Shown in pieces: positions 35,266 to 47,505 of a stretch of 64,000 bases of DNA; position 1 is the first letter of the stretch; each line of letters opens with the position of its first letter. The position numbers and the translations under genes were made by a program. Below the pieces are notes generated by a model. That model had not been told where the DNA came from. It ran no database searches and saw only the letters and a program-made list of their open reading frames with translations. Source of the DNA: Gigaspora margarita (taxonomy: Eukaryota > Glomeromycota > Glomeromycetes > Diversisporales > Gigasporaceae); contig WTPW01000363.1 in assembly GCA_009809945.1 (NCBI GenBank), positions 163,374 to 227,373 on the forward strand. Reading direction: 5' to 3'.

Positions 35266-35985
35266 TCAATGTGTCAAATTATGCACTACATTAAATTAGG
35301 TACATCTTCCTTAGATTTTATTTATTGAAATATTAAAAAATTCAAAATCTAATAATTAAAACCTTTGTGCTTTAAAATATTGTAATAAATCTATTATTGC
35401 TTATGCATATCTCTAATAATAAGAAAAAATCCAATAAAAAACAAAAATAATATATCTAAATCTATTATTTAAAATTTATCAATCGAGTTGTTGAAAATGT
35501 ACACAGAATAACATAACTCTATATTTTTTTGAGATTTATTCAAAAAACTCTTGTTTGAATTAATTTGAAGAACTTGTAGTAAGTTTAGTGCTTGTGAAAT
35601 AAACAGTTTGTTCGGAATACAGCAGCAAATCTAATAAACTAGATTAATAACATATTTAGAAAAAATATAAAAAAGTAAAAAAATAGTAGTAATAAAATTT
35701 TTACAAAACAAATAATCCTTTAGAACTATATAAATTATAGTTTAAAGAATCATTTTGTTAAACAAAATCCCATATTTTATTCTTACTGTTTAGAAAATTC
35801 ACCTGAATCTGCTATAAATTTATAAGTAGTAGCACTATATTAAAAGATATAATTATTTTTTTTAAACTTTGATTGTGACCAACTAAAGCTAGCTTTGTAG
35901 GAACTTTCATAATCTATAAATAAAACATAATCTATAGTTTTTAACTTTGGGTTTTGTTGAATGTTCTACTAATTATAATTGACTA

Positions 35986-36887
35986 CAGTTTGGCCTCTCT
36001 ATAATAACATCTCATATAGTCACACCTCTATATAAGTACCCAATATTGTGCAACAATTTAAATATAGTAAAAAGCTCTATTATAGTCACAAATCACATAA
36101 ATCACTATCTCAAAAAAAATTGATTTTTTATCAATTTTATTAATAATAAACCCTTATTATAATTACAAATTTTGACTAAATATGGATATAACATCTAATT
36201 GGGCAATATTTATATTCATGTTTATTTAAATTTTTTATTAAAAATTTTTAAAGGTTTGATAGCAAATCACTATTGATGCAGTGGTCCAATTTGGATAAAA
36301 CAACTACCAAAATGTTTGTCTCAATGAGACAATTCTGATGAGCCCAAGATCATTAAAATCCAATCACAAGCTCATGTGATCATTAAGAATTTGTATCACT
36401 TTGCATGTTTAAGAATTGATTAAATTTAAATATCTAAGCAAAAAATTCTTAATGATCATAGCATTTTGTAACTAGATTTGGACGATTTTAGACTCTTTAG
36501 AATTGTCTCATTGAGTCAAACATTCTGGTAGTCATTTTATTCAAATTGGGTCACTGGATCAAAACTTATTTACTAATAAACATTTTAAATTTTTAATAGT
36601 ACTTCAAATATGCAAAAATATATTACTTATTGACCTTTGGTCATGTGACCATAATGAGGTATTTTATTTATAGTCATCAGTGTTATAAATTCAAAAAATT
36701 TTTATTGGCAACAAAAAAAAATTTATATGCGTGTTATATATACAAAGAGCCCTGATATATGTGCAAATTTAAATCTATGTGCACTGCACCTACTGCATGG
36801 ATCCAATTTACTTCACTGATAGTCATACCTCTATATAATTACCAAAATAGGGCATGACCAACTTGTAATTATAAAGAGGTCTGACTG
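35986..36887. mobile_element. pogo/Tigger-like TIR element, 902 bp
   Basis: Ends CAGTTTGGCCTCTCTATAAT and the complement of CAGTCAGACCTCTTTATAAT are inverted and flanked by TA (35984-35985 and 36888-36889). CAG starts and CCTCT-TATAA ends are typical of pogo/Tigger elements of the Tc1/mariner superfamily. A second CACCTCTATATAA motif lies just inside each end. No transposase is visible. Confidence 0.75.
36278..36560. repeat. paired GTCTC-type hairpins inside the pogo-like element
   Basis: GCAGTGGTCCAATTTGGATA at the left and the complement of GATCCAGTGACCCAATTTGA at the right bracket a long dyad. Each half has its own TTGTCTCAATGAGACAA-like loop. It is the same module as at 33291-33562, here with CTACCAAAATG arms. 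Confidence 0.7.
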
Positions 36888-36889
36888 TA

Positions 36890-38755
36890 ATTTTTTAAGT
36901 ATTGTTCACTAGGCTTGATCTAAACAAAACAAAGAATATTTCATTATACAAAGCTATATCAGAAAGAAGGCTCATTTTTAAAAAAGATAACCAAAATATT
37001 TTTCAGAATAATTAATAGAAAATTGTTTTGTGCCTATTGAGTACCTATTAACGCCAAGGCACTTTTTAATAAAACTATAAATGTATCTTGATAAAATGTA
37101 ACCTGATCAAGAGAGGCTGAGTAAGTAACTTGCAGTGAGGTGTAGTTTTGTTATTTTAGTGCCTTTTTCTTTTATAAGCTACAAGCTTTTTTGCAAAAAG
37201 AAAAATGCTTTTGACAAAGTTGGCATATACTATTCATAAAGTGCTTAATACTTTTTATGTATGTATACAAAAAATTTTATTGGTTAATCAATTATTGGTA
37301 TTACAATTTCCAGATATCAGTTAATTATTTACATGAAATAATCGAATAAAAATAGATCTACACATATAAGAGGACTTTTTTTATTATAGAGTTGTGCTTA
37401 TTGGTCAAAAATTTTTATAAGTACTTTTCTCTTTTTACATTATCATTATTGGTAAAGATTTTCAAAATCATTACAAATATTGACAAATTACTACTTTATT
37501 ACTTATACTAAAAATCTTTGCTATATTTAAAAAATATACATGTTTTTATGTTCTGTTTTTGTAACAAATTCTGAAAAATATGAAACAGAAATTGGAAGTG
37601 TTATAGATGCTTTATCCTTTTATTAATCTATCATTTTTTTATTGTAAAATCAATAATTGCCAAATAGTAATAATAATGAAAAAAATATATAATGGAACTC
37701 TTTTTGCTGATCTCTGTTTATTATAATTTACCTATACTCTTCTACTTAGTGGCTTAAATAAGAAAAAAATACAAACTATACTCTGTACATGAACATTTAC
37801 TAACTATTGTAATTCTTTAAAAAGTTATAAACTCTTGATCTAAGCTGTGCAAAAAATTTTTTAATTTAAGTTTGGGCTATTGAACCTTGTTATTGCAAGT
37901 AACTTATAGTTAAGCAATTTTCCCAACTTTTACTTCTGTGAGACTACTACTACTATAATACAAATATTTTGGTACTCTAAAACTATGACTATTACTATAT
38001 TTATTATACCACTTGAATATGCTATTTTGGTATTCATGTACTTATAGCTTATACTTGGGTTTTTTTATACAAAAGTAAGCAATTCGGTTTATTCTATCAA
38101 AATCAAAGATTACTTCATTACTTACCAAACCAGTAGGATTTACAAATGCTTACAAATTAAAACAAAATAATCAATATACAGATGATCTTCAACCAAACTA
38201 ATAGCATTTATATGTCTGCACAAATCTACTGCTATTTTAAGTCTACTGACAACTATAGACTTATCATATTCCAAATCATGCTATGTTTATATTATTCTGA
38301 ACATTGAATACTATTAGCTCTTTGTATTTTTATAGCAACAATCAATTTTAGCCATTTTGGTTAGGTTGGAGCTTTCTGAATGAAACACAAAATTTTCAAA
38401 AACTAGCCAGGATTTTAGTTCTTGATTTAGCCTAATTTTAGCTACAAATAAAGCATTTAGCATTCTGAGTAAAACTTCTCCTTAGTTTAGATTATTAATT
38501 TGGTATATATTTGTATTACTCAATTTTTACTAAACATTAATAAAGAAATAACACAAGGTTGTATTTGTAAAAATAATAATAATAATAATAATAATGATAT
38601 AGATATTTGCTCAAGCATTATTTGCAATCAATATTTTAATAATAATAATATATATGCTTGCTCAAGCATTATTTGCAATTAATATTTTAATTAACTATAA
38701 TACTTGAGCACCAACATGATTATAAAATTTTATTTTGCTATTTTCACTATAGTTA
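36890..38755. other. AT-rich stretch, no gene; small AAT microsatellite
   Basis: An (AAT)n run lies at about 38571-38595, and the phrase TTGCTCAAGCATTATTTGCAAT occurs twice around 38605 and 38658. A 60-codon ORF at 38500-38682 is made of this repeat. I see no coding region. Confidence 0.45.
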
Positions 38756-39890
38756 TACAAGATTTTCTATTTTTAGTATTCATAATAAATCTAAATCTAA
38801 ATCTAATTATAACCTAGCCCTAACCCTAAAAACTAATAAATAAACCTTTTTTGGTGCATAATTAAAAGTTGTAAAGCTTATTTTTCTGACCCTAATAGTA
38901 GTTAAATTATCAAAATTGGCCAAGTGGATCCAAAGATACTTGGGATTATAGATGGTGATAAAATTACTTTTCTTAATAAAAAATTTTTGTATAAATTGTT
39001 GAAATTAATAATATTTAAATTGGTAAAATTGGTGAAATTGATTTTTTAATATCAAAAATTAATTTAAATTATATATAAACTCAATTAAAACTAAACTAAA
39101 TTAGTTACAATTGTTGTTTTATAATTAATTTATAAAAATGTTAATAATGTTGAAATTTTTGTTAAAATTATTGTTGAAATTAAAAAAATTAAAATGAATT
39201 ACATCACTATCTATACTTGGGATCAAAGAAGAGAGCACAAAGATCAGCAAATTCACTGTTATACAAGGAATTATTTTTTCTTTACATACGTTTAAAAAGT
39301 TATAATCATAGTAAAAAATTTTACTAAGAAAACAATAAAACATGTCCTAAGAAACTAGTATTTTTTGAGCCAAAGAACAACTTTACTTAAGAGCCAAAGT
39401 CAATTGTAATAATAAAATTCTGTGAAATCATGATTTTTCATTTGACAGCTTTTTTTCTAACTTTATATTTTTTTTACATATGGTTTGAAATGTTTTTATC
39501 ATAGTGAAAAATTTTACTAATAAAACAATAAACCACATTTTATGAAGCTAGCATTTTTTTCTTGAGCCAAAGAACAAATTTATTTAAGAGCCCAAAGCCA
39601 ATTGTGATAATAAAATTCTGCATAAATCACGATTTTCGTTGATGGCTTTTTTCTATAGTGCTTTGTGTAACCGTGAATTTGCCGATCCTTATGTTCTCTT
39701 CTTTGATACAAGTATCTTGGGATCCATTGGACCGATTTTGATGATGTAACTACTATTGGAATCAGAAACTTTACTTATTAATTTTAGGGTAGGGTTAGGT
39801 TAGGGTTAAGGTTAAGTTAGAGTTAGATTTAGAATTATTATTTTGAATACTAAAAATAGAAAATTCTGTGTAACCATGGTGGAAATAGCA
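38756..39890. mobile_element. 1.1-kb inverted-repeat element with telomere-like (CCCTAA) arms
   Basis: The left arm (38756-38950) and right arm (about 39690-39890) are inverted copies sharing AGAATTTTCTATTTTTAGTATTC-like sequence, a run of CTAAATCTAA/CCTAACCCTAA, and GGATCCxAAGATACTTG. The centre carries a tandem duplication (39280-39650) and a further inverted pair around CAAATTCACxGTTA. Relatives of the inner motif occur near 20.1 kb. The class is unknown. Confidence 0.65.
39280..39650. repeat. two tandem units of about 190 bp
   Basis: Each unit contains TTTACATAYG, TAAAAAATTTTACTAA/GAAAAATTTTACTAA, GAGCCAAAGAACAA, TTTAAGAGCC and ATAATAAAATTCTG in the same order and spacing. Confidence 0.75.
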
Positions 39891-41305
39891 ATTCTCTAAA
39901 TTAATCACATTGAAGAAAATTCGTGTGCATATTTTAATCTTATAATAACGCCATAATGGTTGTGCACTATCTCAATCACTGGCTAATAACATCGAGCGCA
40001 CCTTTTCTTAAAATAAAATTTTCTTCTTCGCGCTGCTTAGGAACACCCTAAAATTTGTGTCTACGAAATTTCAATTTCAGACAATGTTTATACGTAAATT
40101 TTGTAGTAACAAGGTCACATTCCTGAATTCAATTCACCAAGCAAATTGAAAATTTTAATTGGTTATTGTTCTATTTTTGGGCATTATATCTTCAATAATT
40201 GTTTTTTTTTTTTTCGATCTAAACCTTTCTGTTTACTCTACACGAAATTTCATTCTCATTTTAATCCACCATGATAATTATTGTGGAAAGATAGTGAATT
40301 TGTAGCCAAAAGAGCTGTAAAACCTGTTTACTAGATCGTATCTTAATAAAGGTTAAATATTTGAAATAATATCTTATAATTTGATCGAGAATTAACATAT
40401 ACAGGATATGAATAAATTTGCTAGCTAGTGTTATGACAATTCCAATGTCAGATATCCGATGGCTACTTCTCACACATCACGATTTGGGTTTAAATTACGC
40501 AAAACACTCGCATTGTTATTATATATAGAAGATAATCGTATTATATATACAAGAGTTTTTGACCTTCATCAAATTATATCTTACTTATCGATTTAAGTTC
40601 AACTCTAATTGTGCTACCTGTCATTTATATTCTGTTAATTATTAATTGATATAATGTTTTTAATTTCCACAGATTGAAAAATTAATCTAGACGTTATTAA
40701 AAATGATATAAAAAGCCGGATTCAAATAGTTCTTTAATTCATATCATATTCACCATAATTTCCTGATTTGCCAAAATAAAATTAAGAGATTTGAAGAATA
40801 TAATTTGATAATTAATCCGTCCTATTGTGTAAACAAACGCCGAGCGCAATACAACATACCAAATTCGAATATTCTAGAGCTTCAGTTCGTTATATTTAAG
40901 AATGCTTCAATTCATAATATTTAAAAACAATACGGTTAATAATATTTAAGAACGTTAATTCACAATATCTTAATAGTCGAATCATAATATTCAATATCGG
41001 CTAACTCATAATATTAGAGAATGCTCATCTCACATATAATTATTATTTGAGTGTAAGTTTAATTGCAATGTAATAAATTTTATATTGATCACAAAATTAA
41101 TTGTGTCATTTTCGAATCAATAAAGATACAAACTGTGGTTATTCAAATTCTACGTTAAGAGGTTCATTATTTCACTCAACTCTTTCAACTTTTGACGTTC
41201 CATACGAAAATATCCACTATTAAACACTATTTTAAATATTGAGATTGCTATGACTAAATTTTCGCCAAACAATTATCATCTATCGATTTCAATAATATAT
41301 ATTGC
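39891..41305. other. 3' flank of the channel gene, part of an inverted duplication
   Basis: From about 40700 to 41305 this matches, on the opposite strand, 60202-60660: shared blocks include CAAAAGTTGAAAGA, ATTTCCTGATTTxCCAAAATAAAA and GATTAATxCGTCC. No gene is supported. 40.9-41.0 kb contains a short array of CATAATATTTAAGAA-type repeats. Confidence 0.6.
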
Positions 41306-42039
41306 CTATTTATTTGTTTTCATAACTTCAATGGATTCTTTTAGTTCCTTAATATCTTGTTTAAGAACAGGCAGATCTTTAATCGTCTTTTCAATTTCTT
41401 TAAGAATGTGTAGTTCTTTTAGTTTCTCATTTTCAGTTTCTTTAAAAATGTGTAGTTCTTTAAATTTCTCCTCATTTTTCTCTTCAGGGAGTTGAAGAAC
41501 TTCTATAAGATTCTTTGAAATAAAAAATTTTTTAAATCTTGACAATTTATCATTTTGGATATCAATTATAAGCTCATTAAGTTTAGCTGTATTGCATTCA
41601 TAAAAACTTTCAATATATAAACATAAAAATATAAGTAATATGAATATGGTTTTGTTTTTTTTACGTGTAATTAAATAACTTACATAACATATGGAAACCA
41701 ATTATTTTTCCTTCGTTGATGAGGAAACATATGAAGTAACTCTATTTCTTCAATAATCTATATAACATAAGCAGATAAGTTAATGATTAAAAAATATTCC
41801 TGTTGAAATAAATATTTTAAAAAAAAACACCTCGCTTTTTAAAGTCAAATAAGCAATTTGATTGTTTGCGTTGCTGACTATATTACTAAGAATTCCAATA
41901 AACAAATTCATCAAATAATTAAGTAAAAAAAAATGAAACTATAATCATTAAAAGCATTATCACAAAATTTTCGTTTGAAATCCAGAATGAAATAGGATCC
42001 GTATCTCCTAATTAATATAATAACTAATATTTTTAATGC

Positions 42040-42080
<41 letters not shown>

Positions 42081-45000
42081 CATATTTATAAATTATATAA
42101 TGTACCTGTTATCATCATATAATAGGATGAAATAATTGCAGAGCTAAATTGTCCAAACATATTTATGTTGGATTCTAAAAAGAAAAAAAAATATTGAATT
42201 AAGGCACATATTTATATTAAGAATTTATGCGACAAATACCTTGAAATATTTCAGATTCCGATCGTAACAAGAGGTGTAATGAGTGTGCAAATGCAAGTGT
42301 AAAAAGTCCAAATATCAATACAAAAGATATTACTTTATCTACAGTATTCATAATCATGGCAAGGTAAATTCCAAAAAATTTCCAAGAACGAAAAAAAAGA
42401 ATGAATTTTATTTCGGTAAATAAGGTTGTAAATGTTATAGCCCATGTTGGAGCTGAACCATTTTTCAGCCAATCAATCGAAGTTGCAGTAGTAGATAATA
42501 TAGCAGCAAGATCTATTAAAGAGTAAATTGAGTATACGCATATTTTAATGATATTTAATAATAAAAAAAAAAAATTTACCCAAAAAATTCCAAGAGCTAG
42601 ACATATAGATTGACGGTGAGAAAATAAAGTGCCGAAATTCGAAAAACAAATGCCAAATACCAAAACAAATCGTTATTTTTAGGAGAATAAATAAACTAGT
42701 CTGAGAAATACTTTTGTAACATGTTGCAGCAGTTATGAAACTTAAAAGAAAAACTGTATAAATTGCCCAAATTATCAGATAATATTTTCTTCCGTACGTA
42801 TCCCATTTAAATTTAATTAGTGCTTCTCCATTTAAATATCTATAAAATTCTTCATTTATCGTTTCAAGTTTATACGAAAATGTAAAAGAATTGAAACTAG
42901 GTTTCAATAATTCTCCCCAATATCATATTTTTTCGGGTAAGAAACCAAGTTTGGTAGAAAAAATGCAAGTATTGTTGAATTATTGCTTATGCTATAAAAA
43001 TCTTTAACTGGCTTTACAATTATATCTAAAAAAAGAGGATGATAATTTAGAAACCTAATCCAGCGATCCCAGAAAATAGAAGTTAATATATCAATAAATG
43101 ATGTGTTATATAAATGATAGTATCTTCCATATTTGGAAAGGTGTGAAGAAGTAGATTTTGGATTTACGATAGTAGAAGGAATTACAAATTCTATCAAAGA
43201 TAAAACACTTGTCATAAATGCAGGATGATTTTCTGATAATCCATTAAAGCTTTCAAAAATAATACTCAACAACGAAATTTTAGATATCATATAATTACGT
43301 GTATCACGCTGCAAACACTTATTTATACAGTACTGACCTAAATAACGAATCCATTTATCATCCTTTTGTTCAATAAGTGTTTTCATGAGATCTCTTCCAT
43401 AGCAAGTTAAATAAAATTCATCCCTGATATTAATTCTCAAAAACATATTGAAAAGCTCTTTATCACCAAATTTAATATCTAAATTTTTACAGATTGTTTC
43501 ATAGCTTGAAACAGGAAGAATTCTTCCTGAAGTTAAATTTTCAAAGCGATATGAGGGATTTATAAGCTTTTTTTTTCAAAATCAAAATAATCCAAAGGTT
43601 GGTTACAATCATTCCAATAATAGTGTAACCTAATTTCAGAAATTATGTAAGTCCAGATAAATATACCAATACGTGTAATAGTAATTAAATCATCATTTTC
43701 AAGAATTTCACAATGTACTATATAATTTTTACTATTGACATTTTTTAGCGACGGAAGAATATCCAGTTGTTTTTTATTATTATTCCTTTTTTTTTTGCTA
43801 AAATTATAATCAACTACTGTAAGTTTAACTGATTTATCATCTGATTCCAATTCCCATTTTAAAATTTTCCCATCGAAATTTTTTTTGTCAGGGTTATAAT
43901 TTTTGTTCGTTATAAGTTCAGTTATAATATCGATTGTCTTTTTAGACGGAGCTGTAATGCTATAGTCGTCCCTCAGTTCTTTTCGTAAGTATTTGATCCA
44001 ATCATCAGAATTATCAGGGACCAATTCTTTAATTGACAATTTTCCATTAATGAAATAGATTATTTTATCTGATAGAATTAAATATGGTTCCTGAATTTGA
44101 TTAAAATTCTCTTCAATCTTTTCAAAAAGATCACTCGCATCTATTGGATTTATGGGGATATAAGGGTCCATTAAATAATATTGTTCACCCGCAATATATA
44201 ATAATCTTTCTCCTTTTTGAGAAGCGATCAACTTAAACTTATCTATTACCAATGGTGTTTTAACTGAAAATAAAAAAAAATAAAAAATTAATATAAAAAA
44301 TTTCTAAGATCAATTGTTATTTTAAAACGTAAACTTACAATATGATAGATTTATCCCAGTTTCTGTGGAAAAAACGTAAAAATAAGTTTCTTTGGCTTCA
44401 TAATTTCTTGCATATACTAATAATAATTCTTCATCATCGCTAATTTTAATAGACTCTGGTATATAATTCCAATCCATTAAAATACGAGTTTTAATCGATA
44501 AATCTTCAATGTCCCACATTATGATTTCATAAATAGTATCATTAAATATGATCAATTTGCCTTTAGGAGTAATAAATATTTTTCTAAAATATTGTAACTC
44601 AATCATTGATTTACAAACCCAGCTCATATTACCTTTTCCTTTACATGAAAAAAACATATGCTCTGCAATATTTGGCATTGACCATTATGATATTTCCATT
44701 TTCAATAAAGGATAAGAAGTCAATTTCTTTTTGCCAATCTGAAAATGTTAGTTTTATCTCTTCTTTAGTTTCCAAATCGAAAATTTCTTGAAACATGTAC
44801 ACAAATACGATAAGTTCAATTGAATTTATTGAAATAATTAGTATATTAAATTTATGAACAACTTACTGAAATTATAAGGATCTGTTCTATCAAGGCTAAT
44901 TGAAACTTGCTTATTATCCGAAATTGCAAATATTTTTCTAATTGAAACATACTCATCATCCGAAATTGCATCGATTTTTTCATTGGTGCGAATATTGCCA

Positions 45001-45200
45001 ATATGAATTGGCTTTCCGTCCGTTGAAAGTTTCCCTTGATCAATAATAGACCAAAAACTAATATCATTATTTTCATGTAACGCAGCAACATGTTTTAAGT
45101 TAGGAGAGCAGACGAATTCCAAAATTTTCTTATTTTGATTTTTATCTGGAGTATCCTCAACTGAAATTTCTACATAAGATTTATCTGAATTAGATGCCAT
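41306..45200 (-). CDS. propeller-like N-terminus plus ion-transport (TRP-like) channel protein, frame interrupted
   Basis: Eight exons on the minus strand: 44867-45200, 44339-44786, 42580-44263, 42240-42512, 42106-42174, 41831-42007, 41684-41757 and 41306-41606. With four one-base indels allowed for, all phases agree and the product is about 1119 aa. The indels are one base too many at A7 44648-44654, one too few at T9 43568-43576, one missing near 42919-42926 and one too many at A9 41925-41933. Residues 1 to about 450 resemble a WD40-like beta-propeller (segments such as CSPNLKHVAALHENNDISFW and MWDIEDLSIKTRILMDW). From about 750 there are hydrophobic segments (IIWAIYTVFLLSFITAATCY, VISFVLIFGLFTLAF), a pore-like loop SSYYMMITGD at about 926-936, and a last membrane segment ending NLFIG. 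The C-terminus (1020-1119) is a Lys/Glu coiled coil with an internal KELHIxKE repeat. It probably forms a cation channel; the gating signal is unknown. Three of the four breaks lie in homopolymers, so sequencing error is as likely as decay. The start is at 45200; upstream in-frame codons lack ATG. Confidence 0.75.
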
Positions 45201-45251
45201 TAAAAATTTTCTTTGATTAATTTTTAATAAAATAATGTATTTTTCCAAATA

Positions 45252-45345
45252 CCAGGAACGGAGTGATGCAAATCACGAAGTGTAGGGTTATACAGCAAAT
45301 TAAGAGCCGTTCGTCCGCAAAATCTTAAGTTTTATTGGTCGGCAT
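45252..45345. repeat. ACCAGGAACGG repeat end, copy 1
   Basis: Begins ACCAGGAACGGAGTGA and continues with CACGAAGTGTAGGGTTATA, GCAAATTAAGAGC and GCAAAATCTT. A second copy is at 45729-45830 and a diverged one at about 50936-51030. The complement CCGTTCCTGGT occurs next to a GC hairpin at 50899 and 51966. The repeat starts about 50 bp upstream of the channel gene. Confidence 0.75.
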
Positions 45346-45728
45346 GACTTATTTGTCATCTTTTTTTTATTCTTCACGCGATAATTCGTCGTTCTTTTAT
45401 TTTTCACATGTGTATTCGTCACGCTTTCTATCTATAATAATATGGTATAGATCAGCAAATGTAAGCGCGAATGCATATTTATGCGGAATACTATCATAGC
45501 ATACGAAGGACTGTGAACATGTGCATTATCAAAGTTACGATAACTAACGATATCAAACTTAATAATTTTATACACAAAATTTGGTAACCCGATGCAAATT
45601 AATTTGTCTATTTACCTGATATTTGGNATTTTTCATTTTTTTTCGTAGGATTTTTTATTGGGTTGATTAAATGATAATCACTGATCNTCAAAGACGATAG
45701 CGAAATAATTTTCGGATAATCTGATAAT

Positions 45729-45830
45729 ACCAGGAACGGAGTGATATTGAAAATTTCACGAAGTGTAGGGTTATATGGCAAATTAAGAGCTGTGTGTTCG
45801 CAAAATCTTGCATATTATTGGATTATGCAT
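45729..45830. repeat. ACCAGGAACGG repeat end, copy 2
   Basis: Direct copy of 45252-45345, about 85% alike by eye, with the same order of blocks. It is followed by TTGCATATTATTGG, which the copy near 51010 matches as TTGCATTTGGTTGG. Confidence 0.75.
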
Positions 45831-45880
45831 GAGGCNAAGCAAAGGTGTGAATCCTAATGTTCCAACACGGGTCAACGAGC

Positions 45881-46427
45881 CATATGGACAATCTTAATTT
45901 TTTAAAAAATCCCTTGCGAGATCCGCGTGGGATTCGTGGGATCGAGTAGAGTTTCTGAATTTTTCACGATTAATAAATATATATATATATATATCATCAC
46001 TAGGAATGTAATTTCTCGCTAAAATAATAATCGTTTCTCATAAATCTTACTGCATTGGTTACAAATAAAAATGCTTATATAGATTTTATCTACTTCTAAA
46101 ACATTCGAATCTTATGATTATTAAATTCATCAATTCAGGTTCGCCTTAATTTTATCAATTTTTTTAAAATATTATTATATAAATATATTTAAAAATTATA
46201 ATGGTATGTGTAACAAAGCGATCAAATCATAGGCATATAAAAATTTATAAGTAATCAGGTGCATAATCAGGTATAAATTTACTAAAATTTATAGGTGATC
46301 GAGTACTATACATACGTACAAAAAGTTATAACCAGTTTATATACATACAAAAATTCATAGACGACTCATAAAAAATTTATAATCGAGCTTATAATTTCTG
46401 ATCAAAAAGTCACTATTATTCAATAAT
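45881..46427. mobile_element. partial copy of the 4795-6552 hAT-like element, without its insertions
   Basis: It aligns with 4803-4996, 5417-5460 and 5813-6110, skipping exactly the insertions at 5000-5408 and 5461-5809. This copy keeps many CpGs (for example CGCGTGGGATTCG, GATCGAGTAC, ATACGTAC) that are TpG or CpA in the other. It runs into the N gap, so the right end is missing. Confidence 0.8.
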
Positions 46428-46733
46428 NNNNNNNNNNNNNNNNNNNNNNNNNNNNNNNNNNNNNNNNNNNNNNNNNNNNNNNNNNNNNNNNNNNNNNNNN
46501 NNNNNNNNNNNNNNNNNNNNNNNNNNNNNNNNNNNNNNNNNNNNNNNNNNNNNNNNNNNNNNNNNNNNNNNNNNNNNNNNNNNNNNNNNNNNNNNNNNNN
46601 NNNNNNNNNNNNNNNNNNNNNNNNNNNNNNNNNNNNNNNNNNNNNNNNNNNNNNNNNNNNNNNNNNNNNNNNNNNNNNNNNNNNNNNNNNNNNNNNNNNN
46701 NNNNNNNNNNNNNNNNNNNNNNNNNNNNNNNNN
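46428..46733. other. assembly gap (306 N)
   Basis: A run of undetermined bases. Any ORF spanning it is artificial. Additional single Ns occur at about 45627, 45686, 45836, 47851, 48270, 48320, 49993 and 50155. Confidence 0.99.
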
Positions 46734-47460
46734 AATTCAAATTCTTAAATTGATTCCTTACTTTTATTTTCTCACACGGACCTCACTTAATAGGTAAATC
46801 TATTGTGCATAACAATAAATATTGCTGATCAATTTGATCAATTGCATTCTATTTATGGAATAAGATTCTAAGATCTAATTTCTATTTCTGTATTATTTGA
46901 TCTGTTGTCTATAAAATTTAGGCAATGAATTATTTGAATATAGCATTTGCTTGATTTAAGATTTCTGAGTATGCCATAGTCATTCTCTAAATAGATTAGC
47001 ATTAGGGATGTTAGATTGTTCTATTATCCAGCCCGCAAGAAGTTTAACCTTGAACTGGTTAAACCAACTTATTTGTGCCCCGTTAAAAACCAGATTACCC
47101 CAGCAGTTTTAGAATCTTTGTCGTGTATAAAAATCTTCTAACCTGTTACTAATTTAAACTTGCCGATTAGAGTATCTAATATACAATTTGTTGTACAGAT
47201 CTTATGTGACAACCCATGCTTTTTTCATTTATTGGCACATGTTTAAATCCGGAATCATATTTGATAAAAATATTAAAATTCCCGATTTAATTATTTATTT
47301 TGTTATTATTAAGTTGTCTTCACATTTTTAATAATGTTGAGGCATTCACATTATTAAGTCTTTAAATTTTTATTGGATTATATCGGCATTAATTTGTTTT
47401 CGCTTTTTTAAAATTGTCTTGGATAAATTATTAGGACTTCATTTCTTTAAATTCTTATTA
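46734..47460. other. AT-rich stretch, no gene seen
   Basis: Nothing beyond low-complexity AT-rich sequence and scattered stops is visible. It may belong to the element cut by the gap. Confidence 0.4.
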
Positions 47461-47465
47461 CATAA

Positions 47466-47505
47466 GGGATAGCTGCGCAGCGCGTGACGCGGTGCAGTAC
47501 CAGTA
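47466..47505 (-). repeat. GC-rich hairpin end (TAGCTGCGC family), inverted copy
   Basis: TAGCTGCGCAGCGCGTGACG continuing to ACCAG resembles, in inverted orientation, the GC hairpins at 50899-50935 and 51966-52003. Together with the copy at 51966 it could mark the two ends of a 4.5-kb element. Confidence 0.5.

Noticed and set aside
33291..36560. CRISPR-like array from the repeated hairpins
   Set aside because: The hairpins are palindromic, unequal in spacing, diverged and embedded in TIR elements; there are no uniform spacers or cas genes, and the DNA is eukaryotic.
46420..46740. 106-codon ORF
   Set aside because: It is made almost wholly of undetermined bases in the assembly gap.
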